A stretch of DNA of 9,553 nucleotides, taken from positions 1-9,553 of the forward strand of contig JAGHTS010000313.1 in the NCBI GenBank assembly GCA_018065225.1, read 5' to 3'. This DNA comes from Candidatus Phascolarctobacterium caballi. Its GTDB lineage: Bacteria; Bacillota; Negativicutes; Acidaminococcales; Acidaminococcaceae. Positions 1 to 6,769 of the stretch are shown piece by piece. The notes below the pieces were generated by a model that saw only the letters and a list, made by a program, of their open reading frames with translations, was not told the DNA's origin and did not search any database. The position numbers and the translations under genes were made by a program. The stretch's first letter is position 1. Each line of letters begins with the position of its first letter.

Positions 1-966
1 CTGATATGCCCAAACTAATTTTTCCATCGTGAACCCGTTCCGTAAATTAGCGACCACCATTTTCAACTGATACTGCGCACTCTTCAAATCTGTAAAAGAT
101 TCTACCATCTTGGCAAAGCTGATTCCTGCCCTTTGATACTCTAAAACCCATATCATCAGTTTCAATTTGCTCCTCAACCCACCGATAAGTTTTTCCGGTT
201 CTGGTCTGCTTTTTAACGCTTCCAATTTCAAATATTTTAATGCCGACATCAAATCTGCCTTACCAACCGCATCCATCAATTTGTAATTTCCCAATTCCGG
301 CAAATCGCTGAACACCTGCTCCACCTGCACATTAGTCCAAGGCGTCTTTGTACCTGCCACAACTGCCAATTTTTCAATCTCTTTTTCCAACAAACCCAAA
401 GGCGCTGCATCCACTTGCAAAAGATATTCCATAATCTGTCCAATGCCGGAATAATCAAATTCCCCACCCAATTCTGCCGCCCGTTCTTTCAACCATGGAG
501 CTAAATCACCCGGCTTTACCGGTTCACAAGCACATATCGCCCCTTTGTCTTTAATGTTTTTGTAAAATTTCAACCGCTTGTCCAACTTTGCAAGAGACAA
601 AACCACAGTACAATAGTCAGGAATATCTGCCAAAATTTTAGTTAATTGTTCCAGCCGCTTTGTTGCCGCTTCCGAAACTCCATTTTTCCCTGTATCAAAA
701 AACTTTTCGTCTGCAATAACCACCATGGTTTTACCACCAAAAAAAGGATAACTGTTAATCACCTGTTCCAACTCAGTCAAATCCATATCCTGCTCAAAAC
801 GGTGAATTTCCCTGTCCTGCGGTTCAATATCAGCAAACACATATTCAGTCAATGCCGACAATACATTAACCCGATAATAACTTTCGTTACCCAGTAAAGC
901 AACCAATGCCGGCAACTGCTCTTTTTTTGCTATACCATTCAAAAATCTTTGCGGTGTAAACTCCAT
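1..966 (-). CDS. holA: DNA polymerase III subunit delta (HolA), C-terminus cut by window edge
   Basis: HolA is the delta subunit of the clamp loader; it opens the beta sliding clamp and loads it on DNA at the replication fork. I translated minus-strand triplets from 966 to 1 and found 322 uninterrupted codons with no stop, so the gene runs off the left edge. Family features visible: an N-terminal LLGNESYY (residues 24-31, where homologues carry L-Y-G-E-E), PFFGGK at 74-79 followed by a hydrophobic strand, LDKRLKFYK at 128-136, and LEKEIEKL at 193-200 in the helical lid region. Homologues are about 330-340 residues, so roughly 10-20 are missing. An in-frame ATG at 981 would add five residues (MGYEI) and overlap the upstream ORF; neither start has a good ribosome binding site, and I took the ATG at 966. 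It probably shares a transcript with the small ORF 4 bases upstream. The product call is secure; the exact start is not. Confidence 0.92.
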   Translation of the reverse strand, partial: MEFTPQRFLNGIAKKEQLPALVALLGNESYYRVNVLSALTEYVFADIEPQDREIHRFEQDMDLTELEQVINSYPFFGGKTMVVIADEKFFDTGKNGVSEAATKRLEQLTKILADIPDYCTVVLSLAKLDKRLKFYKNIKDKGAICACEPVKPGDLAPWLKERAAELGGEFDYSGIGQIMEYLLQVDAAPLGLLEKEIEKLAVVAGTKTPWTNVQVEQVFSDLPELGNYKLMDAVGKADLMSALKYLKLEALKSRPEPEKLIGGLRSKLKLMIWVLEYQRAGISFAKMVESFTDLKSAQYQLKMVVANLRNGFTMEKLVWAYQ

Positions 967-970
967 AATC

Positions 971-1237
971 TCATAACCCATTACATTGTGCCAAATAATC
1001 GTAAATCAATTTTGCCAATTCCTTTTGCAAATCCACATTATCCGCACACAATTTTGTCATAGACAATATCCTTTTCAAATGCCCGGTATTACATACCATA
1101 CAACACATTGGCAAAAGCACATCTCCCAACATATATGCCACAGTCCTTAAATTCATTTCATCTTGTAAAAATTGTTTGCCCTCGCCCGCAAATACTGCTG
1201 TTTTGGCATCCAACATCTCGGCAATCTTTTTGTCCAT
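971..1237 (-). CDS. small hypothetical protein, cysteine-containing, upstream of holA
   Basis: I do not recognise this 88-residue protein. It begins MDKKIAEMLDAK and has no signal peptide or clear membrane segment. Its composition is mixed and probably helical, with a short cluster CCMVC near residues 45-49 and single cysteines near residues 62 and 85. This spacing is not a standard zinc-finger pattern. The reading frame is open from 1300, which would add 21 residues rich in Arg, Phe, Tyr and Cys. That extension lies over a good promoter (-10 at 1244-1249), so I prefer the ATG at 1237. No Shine-Dalgarno sequence precedes either ATG. A further in-frame ATG, the one encoding MLGDVLLP, has AAGGA about 11 bases upstream and could be the true start. 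The stop lies 4 bases before the holA ATG at 966, so the two are probably co-transcribed. It may be a lineage-specific gene or not translated at all; codon-level conservation would decide. Confidence 0.5.
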   Translation of the reverse strand: MDKKIAEMLDAKTAVFAGEGKQFLQDEMNLRTVAYMLGDVLLPMCCMVCNTGHLKRILSMTKLCADNVDLQKELAKLIYDYLAQCNGL

Positions 1238-1471
1238 TTTTATATTATAGCATAAACAACGAATAAAATAACAAATGAATGACCTTTGTCGTTTAATCAT
1301 CTTAAAAAATTATTTAGACGAACTTGTTTAATAAAAGTATGCAATTCAGTATAATATTCTAATCCAAATATATTTTTTTAAAATCACCAAAAATACAATT
1401 GTTTTAATGTCATTTCACATAAAAATTTTTTAGAAATGATTTGTCTAAATTTTAAGGCCATTTTCCAACAT
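1238..1471. other. AT-rich intergenic gap, no supported gene
   Basis: This stretch lies between the transporter terminator and the small ORF. It is very AT-rich and has no open frame with coding character, apart from the doubtful upstream extension of the small ORF to 1300. It holds the minus-strand promoter noted separately and a weak plus-strand promoter-like pair (TTTAAT at 1327-1332 and TATAAT at 1350-1355, spacer 17). It also holds an imperfect inverted repeat: CTTAAAA, five extra bases, then TTTAGACGAA at 1301-1322, matched by TTTGTCTAAATTTTAAG at 1440-1456. In such AT-rich DNA these may be chance. I see no transposase fragment, tRNA or riboswitch core here. Confidence 0.5.
1244..1274 (-). 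promoter_or_regulatory. putative sigma-70-type promoter for the small ORF and holA
   Basis: On the minus strand a consensus -10 TATAAT (1249-1244) is preceded by TGC, giving an extended -10 element. A candidate -35 TTGTTA (1274-1269) lies 19 bases upstream, which is longer than ideal, but an extended -10 tolerates a poor -35. The predicted start of transcription is near 1237, which is also the A of the best ATG for the small ORF. The background is AT-rich, so a chance match is possible. Confidence 0.42.
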
Positions 1472-1503
1472 AAAAAGCCGTCCACGAAAGTGAACGGCTT
1501 TTT
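1472..1503 (-). terminator. intrinsic terminator of the transporter gene (usable in both directions)
   Basis: AAAAAGCCGT (1472-1481) pairs with ACGGCTTTTT (1494-1503). After one C/A mismatch, CAC (1483-1485) pairs with GTG (1490-1492), leaving a four-base loop. Read on the minus strand it gives a GC-rich stem followed by a run of T, 19 bases after the transporter stop codon. The A and T runs flank the stem symmetrically, so it could also stop plus-strand transcription. Confidence 0.87.
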
Positions 1504-1522
1504 ATAACATTACAAATTCAAA

Positions 1523-2926
1523 TTACCAGTAACCTAAAACTTTCCACCAAGTTCCACCGATGAAAATAAACACGGGAACTGTAATTAAAGAAATAATAAA
1601 ACCAATCTTCCACCAATCATTTTGATTAACATAACCAGCACCAAAATAAATCGGGGCAGGACCTGTTGCATAATGGGTCAAACAACCTTGCAAACCTGTC
1701 AGGCAAGCCAAGCTCATAATTGCCAAGAAAGGCGGTGCACCTGCACCAACAGCTACAGCCACAAATGCTTGGAACATCGCTGCAACGTGTGCTGACAAGG
1801 ATGCAAAAGCATAGTGGGACCACATATAAATAATTATAAGAATTCCCAATGCTGCCATCCAACTAAACCCTGTCAAATAACCTGCAACAAGATTTGCAAA
1901 CCATTTAATCAAACCAAGTTTATTCAAGCCGGAAGCCAAAGCCATCAATGTCCCCATCCAAACCAAAGTGTCCCAAGCACCTTTTTGGGATATAACGTCA
2001 TCCCATTCAATGGCTCCGCCAACCAACATAATGGAAACACCCACCATAGCCACCATCGTAGCATTTAATCCTGTAAATTTGGCGGTTGCCCACAAAAGCA
2101 AGGACAGAATAAACACAAACAATACAATCTTTTCTCTCTTGCTCATTTTACCCATCGCCAACAATTCTTTGTGAGCAATATCTTTTGCTTCAGGAGTATG
2201 GGTAATTTCAGGCGGATAGAGTTTATATACCAAATAAGGTACAATTGCCACGCAAATCAAACCCGGAACAATACATGCCAAAGCCCATTGCCCCCAGCTA
2301 ATTTCCATACCAGTTGCTTTTGCCGCCAAGGATACTGCCAAAGCGTTAGGAGCAACTGCAGTAATAAACATAGAACTGGTGACACAGTTAACTTGGAAAG
2401 TACTTTTCATTAAATAACCGCCAATCTTACGGGCAGTTTCACCGGGTTCAGATTTAAAAGCGACTGCCAAAGATTTAACAATGGGGAACAAAATACCGCC
2501 GGCACGGGCAGTATTAGACGGGGTTGCAGGAGAAACTACCAAATCAGACAACGCCATTGCATAACCAAGTTTCAAAGAACTGTCACCAATGGCAGCCATA
2601 ATGTTATAAGCAATACGTTTGCCCAAGCCGGTTTTTACAAAACCCAAAGCAAACAAGTATGCAGAAACAATCAGCCAAATTGTGGCGTCTCCATACCCTT
2701 TTAAGGCCTCTGCCGGTTTTAAAATTTTCAAGAATCCTGACAAGCTGGCAGCCATCAACGCAATCGCACCAATAGGCAGCGGATGCAAAATAAAACCAAT
2801 AATTGTAGCTACAAAGATAGCCAATAAATGCCAAGCTTCCGGTTTTACACCGTTAGGGATTGGGCAGAACCAAATTACTGCGCCAATAGCAAAGACCAAC
2901 AATAACTGTTGCACTTTTTTTGACAT
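1523..2926 (-). CDS. DASS-family (SLC13/CitT-like) dicarboxylate/anion transporter
   Basis: A 467-residue polytopic inner-membrane protein of the divalent anion:sodium symporter family, in the branch with E. coli CitT/TtdT and plastid 2-oxoglutarate/malate translocators. Hydrophobic segments run the full length (about 11-12 helices), with a charged cytoplasmic-type loop around residues 240-265. The substrate-site motif SPATPSNTARAGG is at about 132-144, with SNT at 137-139; the second-repeat counterpart is THYATGPAPIYFG at about 417-429, typical of the CitT branch. Likely substrates are C4 dicarboxylates, 2-oxoglutarate or tartrate/citrate, by sodium symport or by exchange; the sequence does not settle which. 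The frame is open to an ATG at 2947, but GAGAGGTG lies just upstream of the ATG at 2926 (MSKKVQQ), so I chose the latter. It has its own promoter and is bounded by terminators on both sides, so it should be a single-gene unit. It is intact. Confidence 0.95.
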   Translation of the reverse strand: MSKKVQQLLLVFAIGAVIWFCPIPNGVKPEAWHLLAIFVATIIGFILHPLPIGAIALMAASLSGFLKILKPAEALKGYGDATIWLIVSAYLFALGFVKTGLGKRIAYNIMAAIGDSSLKLGYAMALSDLVVSPATPSNTARAGGILFPIVKSLAVAFKSEPGETARKIGGYLMKSTFQVNCVTSSMFITAVAPNALAVSLAAKATGMEISWGQWALACIVPGLICVAIVPYLVYKLYPPEITHTPEAKDIAHKELLAMGKMSKREKIVLFVFILSLLLWATAKFTGLNATMVAMVGVSIMLVGGAIEWDDVISQKGAWDTLVWMGTLMALASGLNKLGLIKWFANLVAGYLTGFSWMAALGILIIIYMWSHYAFASLSAHVAAMFQAFVAVAVGAGAPPFLAIMSLACLTGLQGCLTHYATGPAPIYFGAGYVNQNDWWKIGFIISLITVPVFIFIGGTWWKVLGYW

Positions 2927-2948
2927 TTTTACACCTCTCAAATTCATT

Positions 2949-2977
2949 TAGGCATACGCCTATATTTGTATTATGCC
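2949..2977. repeat. nested inverted repeats at the transporter start site (possible operator)
   Basis: Two overlapping dyads are seen. TAGGC-ATAC-GCCTA occupies 2949-2962 with perfect 5-bp arms. GGCATA (2951-2956) is also the inverse of TATGCC (2972-2977), 15 bases away, and the latter overlaps the -10 element. The first dyad starts about one base after the predicted transcription start, so it could be a repressor site or a 5'-terminal hairpin in the leader RNA. The geometry suits regulation, but no regulator gene lies in the window and the arms are short. Confidence 0.4.
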
Positions 2978-2998
2978 ATATCTTGTGGTTATTAGCAA
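2970..2998 (-). promoter_or_regulatory. putative sigma-70-type promoter of the transporter gene
   Basis: On the minus strand a -35 TTGCTA (2998-2993) and a -10 CATAAT (2975-2970) are separated by exactly 17 bases, and TGG before the -10 makes it an extended -10. The predicted start is near 2963, giving a leader of about 36 bases that holds a small dyad and the GAGAGGTG ribosome binding site. It lies just past the glyS terminator, as expected for an independent transcription unit. Confidence 0.6.
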
Positions 2999-3011
2999 TA
3001 GCAAACACTAT

Positions 3012-3053
3012 GTATACAAAAATCCCCTGTTTTCACAGGGGATTTTTGTATAC
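3012..3053 (-). terminator. intrinsic terminator after glyS, perfect 19-bp stem
   Basis: GTATACAAAAATCCCCTGT (3012-3030) is the exact inverse of 3035-3053, with a four-base loop TTTC on the plus strand. The CCCCTGT/ACAGGGG core is followed on the minus strand by TTTTT. It lies 7 bases beyond the glyS stop and closes the long operon. The A and T runs make it symmetrical. Confidence 0.92.
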
Positions 3054-3060
3054 TTTTTAG

Positions 3061-5124
3061 TTATTGTTGCACGATACAACCCAAATCACCGACTGCATTG
3101 GTAATATCCTGTACCGCAGCCAGCAATGCCAAACGGTTATTTTTAACATTTTCGTCCTTATCCATTACCATGACATCGTCAAAAAACTTGTTAATGGCAG
3201 GCACCAATTTAACGGCAACTGCCAAAACCGCCTCATAATCAAATTTAACAATTAAGGGCAACATTTCTTTGTTCAATGCCACTGTTTGATTGTGCAATAC
3301 TGTTTCGGCATCCTTTTGGAACAAATCAGTATTGATAGCATACTCTCCTTCAGATTTTTTGCACAAATTATTAACTCTGGTTGCCGCCTGAATTAACTCC
3401 TCTGCTGTTTCTGTAACCACAAACTTGTTCAAAGCCAAGGCGCGTTTGTAAAGGTCTGCCACATCATCATTTTTGCTTTCTGCCAACACCGCATCCACCA
3501 CATCATAACGTATTCCCTGTTCTATCAACATATTTTTCAACCGTTGTTTAATAAAATCAATAATCTGCTTCAACAAATCTGCCGTCTTTTTATCCGCAGG
3601 AATGTTCAGCAAATCGGCAATGCCGCCCAACACCTTATTTAAACTGAAATGATAGTTGGCAGCAATAATAATGTTAATAATACCCAATGCCTGCCGCCTT
3701 AAAGCATAGGGATCCTGACTGCCCGTAGGCGCCAACCCCCTGCTGAATGTAGCCACAATGTTATCCAATTTGTCTGCAATGCCAACCAATCTGCCAATAT
3801 CTGTTGCAGGCAAAACATCACCAGCAAAACGGGGCAAATAATGTTCAAAAATACCTGTGGAAACTTCTGCCGCCTCACCATCAAGTTTGGCATACTCACG
3901 CCCCATTACACCCTGTAACTCCGTAAATTCAACTACCATCCCTGCAACCAAATCAGCTTTGCAAAGCAATGCCGTGCGTTCCAAATTCTTTTGGTCAACC
4001 TTAACATTGATTTCCTTGTTAAGCAAAGTTTCCGCCTTATCCATACGTTCTGACTTGTCCCGCATATTGCCCAAATCTTCTTGGAAAGACACAGTTTCCA
4101 ATTTGGGCAGACGTTGCTCCAACGACAATTTTCTGTCTTCTTTAAAGAAAAATTCCGCATCACTCAGACGGGCACGCAATACACGTTCATTCCCATGTGC
4201 AACCACATCCAAAAATTTTTCGCCGCCATTACGTACCGTGATAAATTTATTAAGCAATGTACCATCTGCTTTTAATACAGGGAAATACCTTTGATGCTCA
4301 CGCATCGGGGTAATAATACATTCCTTTGGCAACTGCAAAAATTTTGTTTCAAACTGCCCACACAAAGCCGTAGGATATTCAACCAAATAAGTTACTTCTT
4401 CCAACAAATCTTCCTTAATCTCCGCCTGACCGCCTTCCTTAACTGCCAGTTGTTCTACTTGCTGGCGAATCAGTTTCTTGCGGACATCTTGGTCAACCAT
4501 AACAAACAAAGATTCCATCACCTTTTCATAATCGCCTGCACAGGCAACTTCTGTCAATGTGTCACTGGACAGAAAACGGTGTCCCCTTGTTTTATTGCCG
4601 GATTTCACTCCTGCAAATTCTACAGGCACAACCTTGTTGCCATACAATGCTACCAGCCAATGTACGGGACGTACAAAACGGATATCATGATCCGCCCAGC
4701 GCATATTTTTGGGGAAACTTAAACCGTTAAGAATACCGTTCAAAACCTCAGGCAACAATGTCACTACCGCCTGACCTGCCAAATGTTTTACCGCATAAAC
4801 ATATTCGCCACGCACTTCTAAATCTTTGACATCCACACCCTGACCCCGGGCAAAACCCTCTGCCGCTTTGGACGGTGCACCGTCTTTAAATGCAATTTTT
4901 ACACTGGGGCCCTTTGCCTCCACTGTTGAATCCGCCTGTGTTTCTGCCACACCTTCCGCAATAAATGTTACACGACGCGGTGTACCGTAAACCTTTACCG
5001 ATTGAAAAGGAATCCGTTGTTCCTGCAATTTTTTGGCTCCCAACTCTTGCAGTTGTGCCAAAATTCCCTGCATAAAGTTTGCCGGTATTTCTTCTGTGCC
5101 AATTTCAAAAAGTAATCTCTCCAT
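3061..5124 (-). CDS. glyS: glycyl-tRNA synthetase beta subunit
   Basis: This is the tRNA-recognition subunit of the bacterial alpha2-beta2 glycyl-tRNA synthetase, which joins glycine to tRNA-Gly in the cytoplasm; catalysis sits in GlyQ. The 687 residues match the usual length (about 680-690). The N-terminus ERLLFEIGTEEIPA is the family signature. Other recognisable blocks are GTPRR (47-51), KNMRW (139-143), REHQRYFPV (275-283), the HD-like region with LVGIADKLDNI (446-456), and GLAPTGSQDPYALRRQ (463-478). A helical C-terminal part (about 500-687) fits the anticodon-binding-like domain. GGGGAGGTGA sits just upstream of the ATG, inside the end of glyQ. The glyQ stop and this ATG share one base (TAATG), which suggests translational coupling to keep the two subunits in balance. 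It is the last gene of the operon, followed by a strong terminator. No truncation or frameshift is seen. Confidence 0.97.
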   Translation of the reverse strand: MERLLFEIGTEEIPANFMQGILAQLQELGAKKLQEQRIPFQSVKVYGTPRRVTFIAEGVAETQADSTVEAKGPSVKIAFKDGAPSKAAEGFARGQGVDVKDLEVRGEYVYAVKHLAGQAVVTLLPEVLNGILNGLSFPKNMRWADHDIRFVRPVHWLVALYGNKVVPVEFAGVKSGNKTRGHRFLSSDTLTEVACAGDYEKVMESLFVMVDQDVRKKLIRQQVEQLAVKEGGQAEIKEDLLEEVTYLVEYPTALCGQFETKFLQLPKECIITPMREHQRYFPVLKADGTLLNKFITVRNGGEKFLDVVAHGNERVLRARLSDAEFFFKEDRKLSLEQRLPKLETVSFQEDLGNMRDKSERMDKAETLLNKEINVKVDQKNLERTALLCKADLVAGMVVEFTELQGVMGREYAKLDGEAAEVSTGIFEHYLPRFAGDVLPATDIGRLVGIADKLDNIVATFSRGLAPTGSQDPYALRRQALGIINIIIAANYHFSLNKVLGGIADLLNIPADKKTADLLKQIIDFIKQRLKNMLIEQGIRYDVVDAVLAESKNDDVADLYKRALALNKFVVTETAEELIQAATRVNNLCKKSEGEYAINTDLFQKDAETVLHNQTVALNKEMLPLIVKFDYEAVLAVAVKLVPAINKFFDDVMVMDKDENVKNNRLALLAAVQDITNAVGDLGCIVQQ

Positions 5125-6005
5125 TATTTCACCTCCCCTTTCTTTAACATGGGGAATCCCAATTTTTCACGTTGTTCCACATATGCAGACGCACACAACC
5201 GTGCCATATTTCTTACCCTGCCAATATACGCCGTCCGCTCGTTAACCGAAATCGCACCACGACTGTCCAACAAGTTAAAAGTATGGGAACATTTCAAAAC
5301 ATAGTCATAAGCAGGACGGACATAGCCCAAAGCAATTACCCGTTTTGCCTCTGCTTCATATTTATTGAACAAATCAAACAATAACTCTGTATCTGCAATT
5401 TCAAAATTATAATAAGAATTTTCTACCTCATTGGTATGGAAAACATCGCCATAGGTCACATCATCCACCCATTGCACATCATAAACATTTTCCACCCCTT
5501 GAATATACATTGCCAAACGCTCCAAGCCATAAGTGATTTCCACTGCCACAGGTTTGACATCCAAACTGCCTACCTGCTGAAAATAAGTGAATTGGGTAAT
5601 TTCCATACCATCCAGCCAAACTTCCCAACCTAAACCCCATGCCCCCAAAGTCGGTGATTCCCAGTTGTCTTCAACAAAACGAATATCATGTTCCTCCGCC
5701 TTAATCCCCAACTCCGCCAAACTTTGCAGATAAAGTTCCTGTATATTTTCGGGACTCGGTTTAATGATAACCTGAAACTGGTGGTGTTGATACAAACGGT
5801 TTGGGTTGTCACCATAACGCCCGTCTGCCGGTCTGCGGCTTGGCTCCACATATGCCACACGCCAAGGTTCCGGCCCCAACACCCTTAAAAAAGTGGACGG
5901 GTTCATTGTTCCTGCACCTTTTTCCACATCATAGGGCTCACTTAAAATACATTTTTGCTTTGCCCAAAATGTTTGCAATTTCAAAATAATTGTTTGAAAA
6001 TCCAT
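5124..6005 (-). CDS. glyQ: glycyl-tRNA synthetase alpha subunit
   Basis: This is the catalytic class II subunit; it forms glycyl-adenylate and works only with GlyS. The 293 residues match the family length (about 290-303). Clear family blocks include GAGTMNPSTFLRVLGPEPW near the N-terminus, EPSRRPADGRYG, NRLYQHHQFQVI, DIRFVEDNWESPTLGAWGLG, WLDGMEITQFTYFQQ and ITYGLERLAMY (class II motif 3 type). The frame is open to an ATG at 6020 (MEETG), but those extra codons contain the GGAGG ribosome binding site itself, 8 bases before the ATG at 6005, so I chose MDFQTII. Only 29 bases separate it from the recO stop. That leaves no room for the glycine T-box leader found upstream of glyQS in some Bacillota. 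Expression therefore depends on read-through from the upstream genes and perhaps on a weak promoter overlapping the recO stop. Confidence 0.97.
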   Translation of the reverse strand: MDFQTIILKLQTFWAKQKCILSEPYDVEKGAGTMNPSTFLRVLGPEPWRVAYVEPSRRPADGRYGDNPNRLYQHHQFQVIIKPSPENIQELYLQSLAELGIKAEEHDIRFVEDNWESPTLGAWGLGWEVWLDGMEITQFTYFQQVGSLDVKPVAVEITYGLERLAMYIQGVENVYDVQWVDDVTYGDVFHTNEVENSYYNFEIADTELLFDLFNKYEAEAKRVIALGYVRPAYDYVLKCSHTFNLLDSRGAISVNERTAYIGRVRNMARLCASAYVEQREKLGFPMLKKGEVK

Positions 6006-6033
6006 TCCTGTTTCCTCCATACAATAATGTGAT

Positions 6034-6063
6034 ATTATAGTCCGATTTGGCTTAAATACGCAA
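6034..6063 (-). promoter_or_regulatory. possible weak internal promoter before glyQS
   Basis: On the minus strand a consensus TATAAT (6039-6034) overlaps the recO stop codon. TTGCGT (6063-6058) lies 18 bases upstream and matches only the TTG of the -35 consensus. A start near 6027 would give a leader of about 22 bases ending in the GGAGG site of glyQ. It could give glyQS extra transcription, but the last recO codons constrain this sequence and the match may be chance. Confidence 0.3.
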
Positions 6064-6769
6064 GTGATTTCAAAGGTTTGTCTGTTTGAAAAACAATAAA
6101 CTTTAACAACGCTTTTTCCAGTTGCATCAAATCTGACCCTTGCACCGAAAATTCCGTCGGTTTGTCCAACTCAAACTTTGCCAAACTGTAATACAGTTCT
6201 CTTGCCCCTTTGCCAAACATCAACTCTTCATCTTTGCCACACTGCTCACACAGCACACCGCCCTGCAAAGCCGAAAAAAACATTTTAGTTTCGTCAGCCC
6301 AACCCTTATGGCATAGCACACATTCATCCATTTGCGGACGAAAGCCCGTACTTGCCAAAAGTTTGACAGTATAAAGCAATGTCACCAGACGGGGATTACG
6401 TTTGTTTATCAGTCGCAAAATTTCCTGCAATAACAAAAACAACTGTTCTTCCGGCTCGTGGTCAGCGGTAAACACCTCCGTCAGTTCCGTCACCACCGCC
6501 GCATACGCCATCTGCTTAAAATCATATTTTACAGGCAATGACTGTAATTCACAACTGCGTAATTTATCAATCAGATTGCCCGTCTGTAATTCCAAATTAA
6601 GATGAGCAAATGGCTGCAATATCCGCCCCGCAACAGACTTTTGATATCTTGCACCATAAGCTACAAACCGCACTCTGCCGTGATTACGACTAAAACAAGT
6701 TACATATTTGTCGCTGGTATCCCTGTCCTCAACCCGCAGGACAATCCCCTCATCACTAAACTCTGTCAT
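6035..6769 (-). CDS. recO: DNA repair protein RecO
   Basis: RecO works with RecR (and RecF) to load RecA on single-stranded DNA coated by SSB during recombinational repair and gap filling. The 244 residues match the family (about 240-255). The N-terminal OB-fold begins with the typical EGIVLR, followed by RVRFVAYGARYQKS, where family members carry a basic G-A-R-x-x-K-S segment. A helical domain holds a four-cysteine zinc site: C150xxC153 and C174xxC177 (ECVLCHKG and VLCEQCGK). The start is uncertain: an ATG at 6769 (MTEFSDEG) or a TTG at 6781 that adds four residues. Both overlap the end of era, by 14 or 26 bases, and neither has a well-spaced ribosome binding site, so translation is probably coupled to era. 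I took the ATG because homologues start close to the E-G-I-V-L-R block. The gene is intact, and the order era-recO-glyQS is that of many Bacillota. Confidence 0.95.
   Translation of the reverse strand: MTEFSDEGIVLRVEDRDTSDKYVTCFSRNHGRVRFVAYGARYQKSVAGRILQPFAHLNLELQTGNLIDKLRSCELQSLPVKYDFKQMAYAAVVTELTEVFTADHEPEEQLFLLLQEILRLINKRNPRLVTLLYTVKLLASTGFRPQMDECVLCHKGWADETKMFFSALQGGVLCEQCGKDEELMFGKGARELYYSLAKFELDKPTEFSVQGSDLMQLEKALLKFIVFQTDKPLKSLAYLSQIGL

Noticed and set aside
276..467. Minus-strand 63-codon frame inside holA in another phase
   Set aside because: It is Trp/Cys/Arg-rich with no domain features and is nested in the holA frame, which is intact.
646..897. Plus-strand open frame opposite holA
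   Set aside because: The minus strand here encodes an unbroken HolA reading frame with family motifs; the plus-strand frame is a by-product.
1238..1300. N-terminal extension of the small ORF to 1300
   Set aside because: It runs through a consensus extended -10 promoter, lacks a ribosome binding site, and has an odd Arg/Phe/Tyr/Cys composition unlike the rest of the protein. Kept open as a weak possibility.
2927..2947. Upstream ATG that would extend the transporter by seven residues
   Set aside because: The extension codons include the GAGAGGTG ribosome binding site of the ATG at 2926, so the downstream start is better.
6006..6020. Upstream ATG that would extend GlyQ by five residues
   Set aside because: The GGAGG site sits inside those codons at ideal distance from the ATG at 6005.
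6006..6034. Glycine T-box riboswitch before glyQS
   Set aside because: The gap is only 29 bases and shows no specifier stem, T-box bulge or antiterminator.
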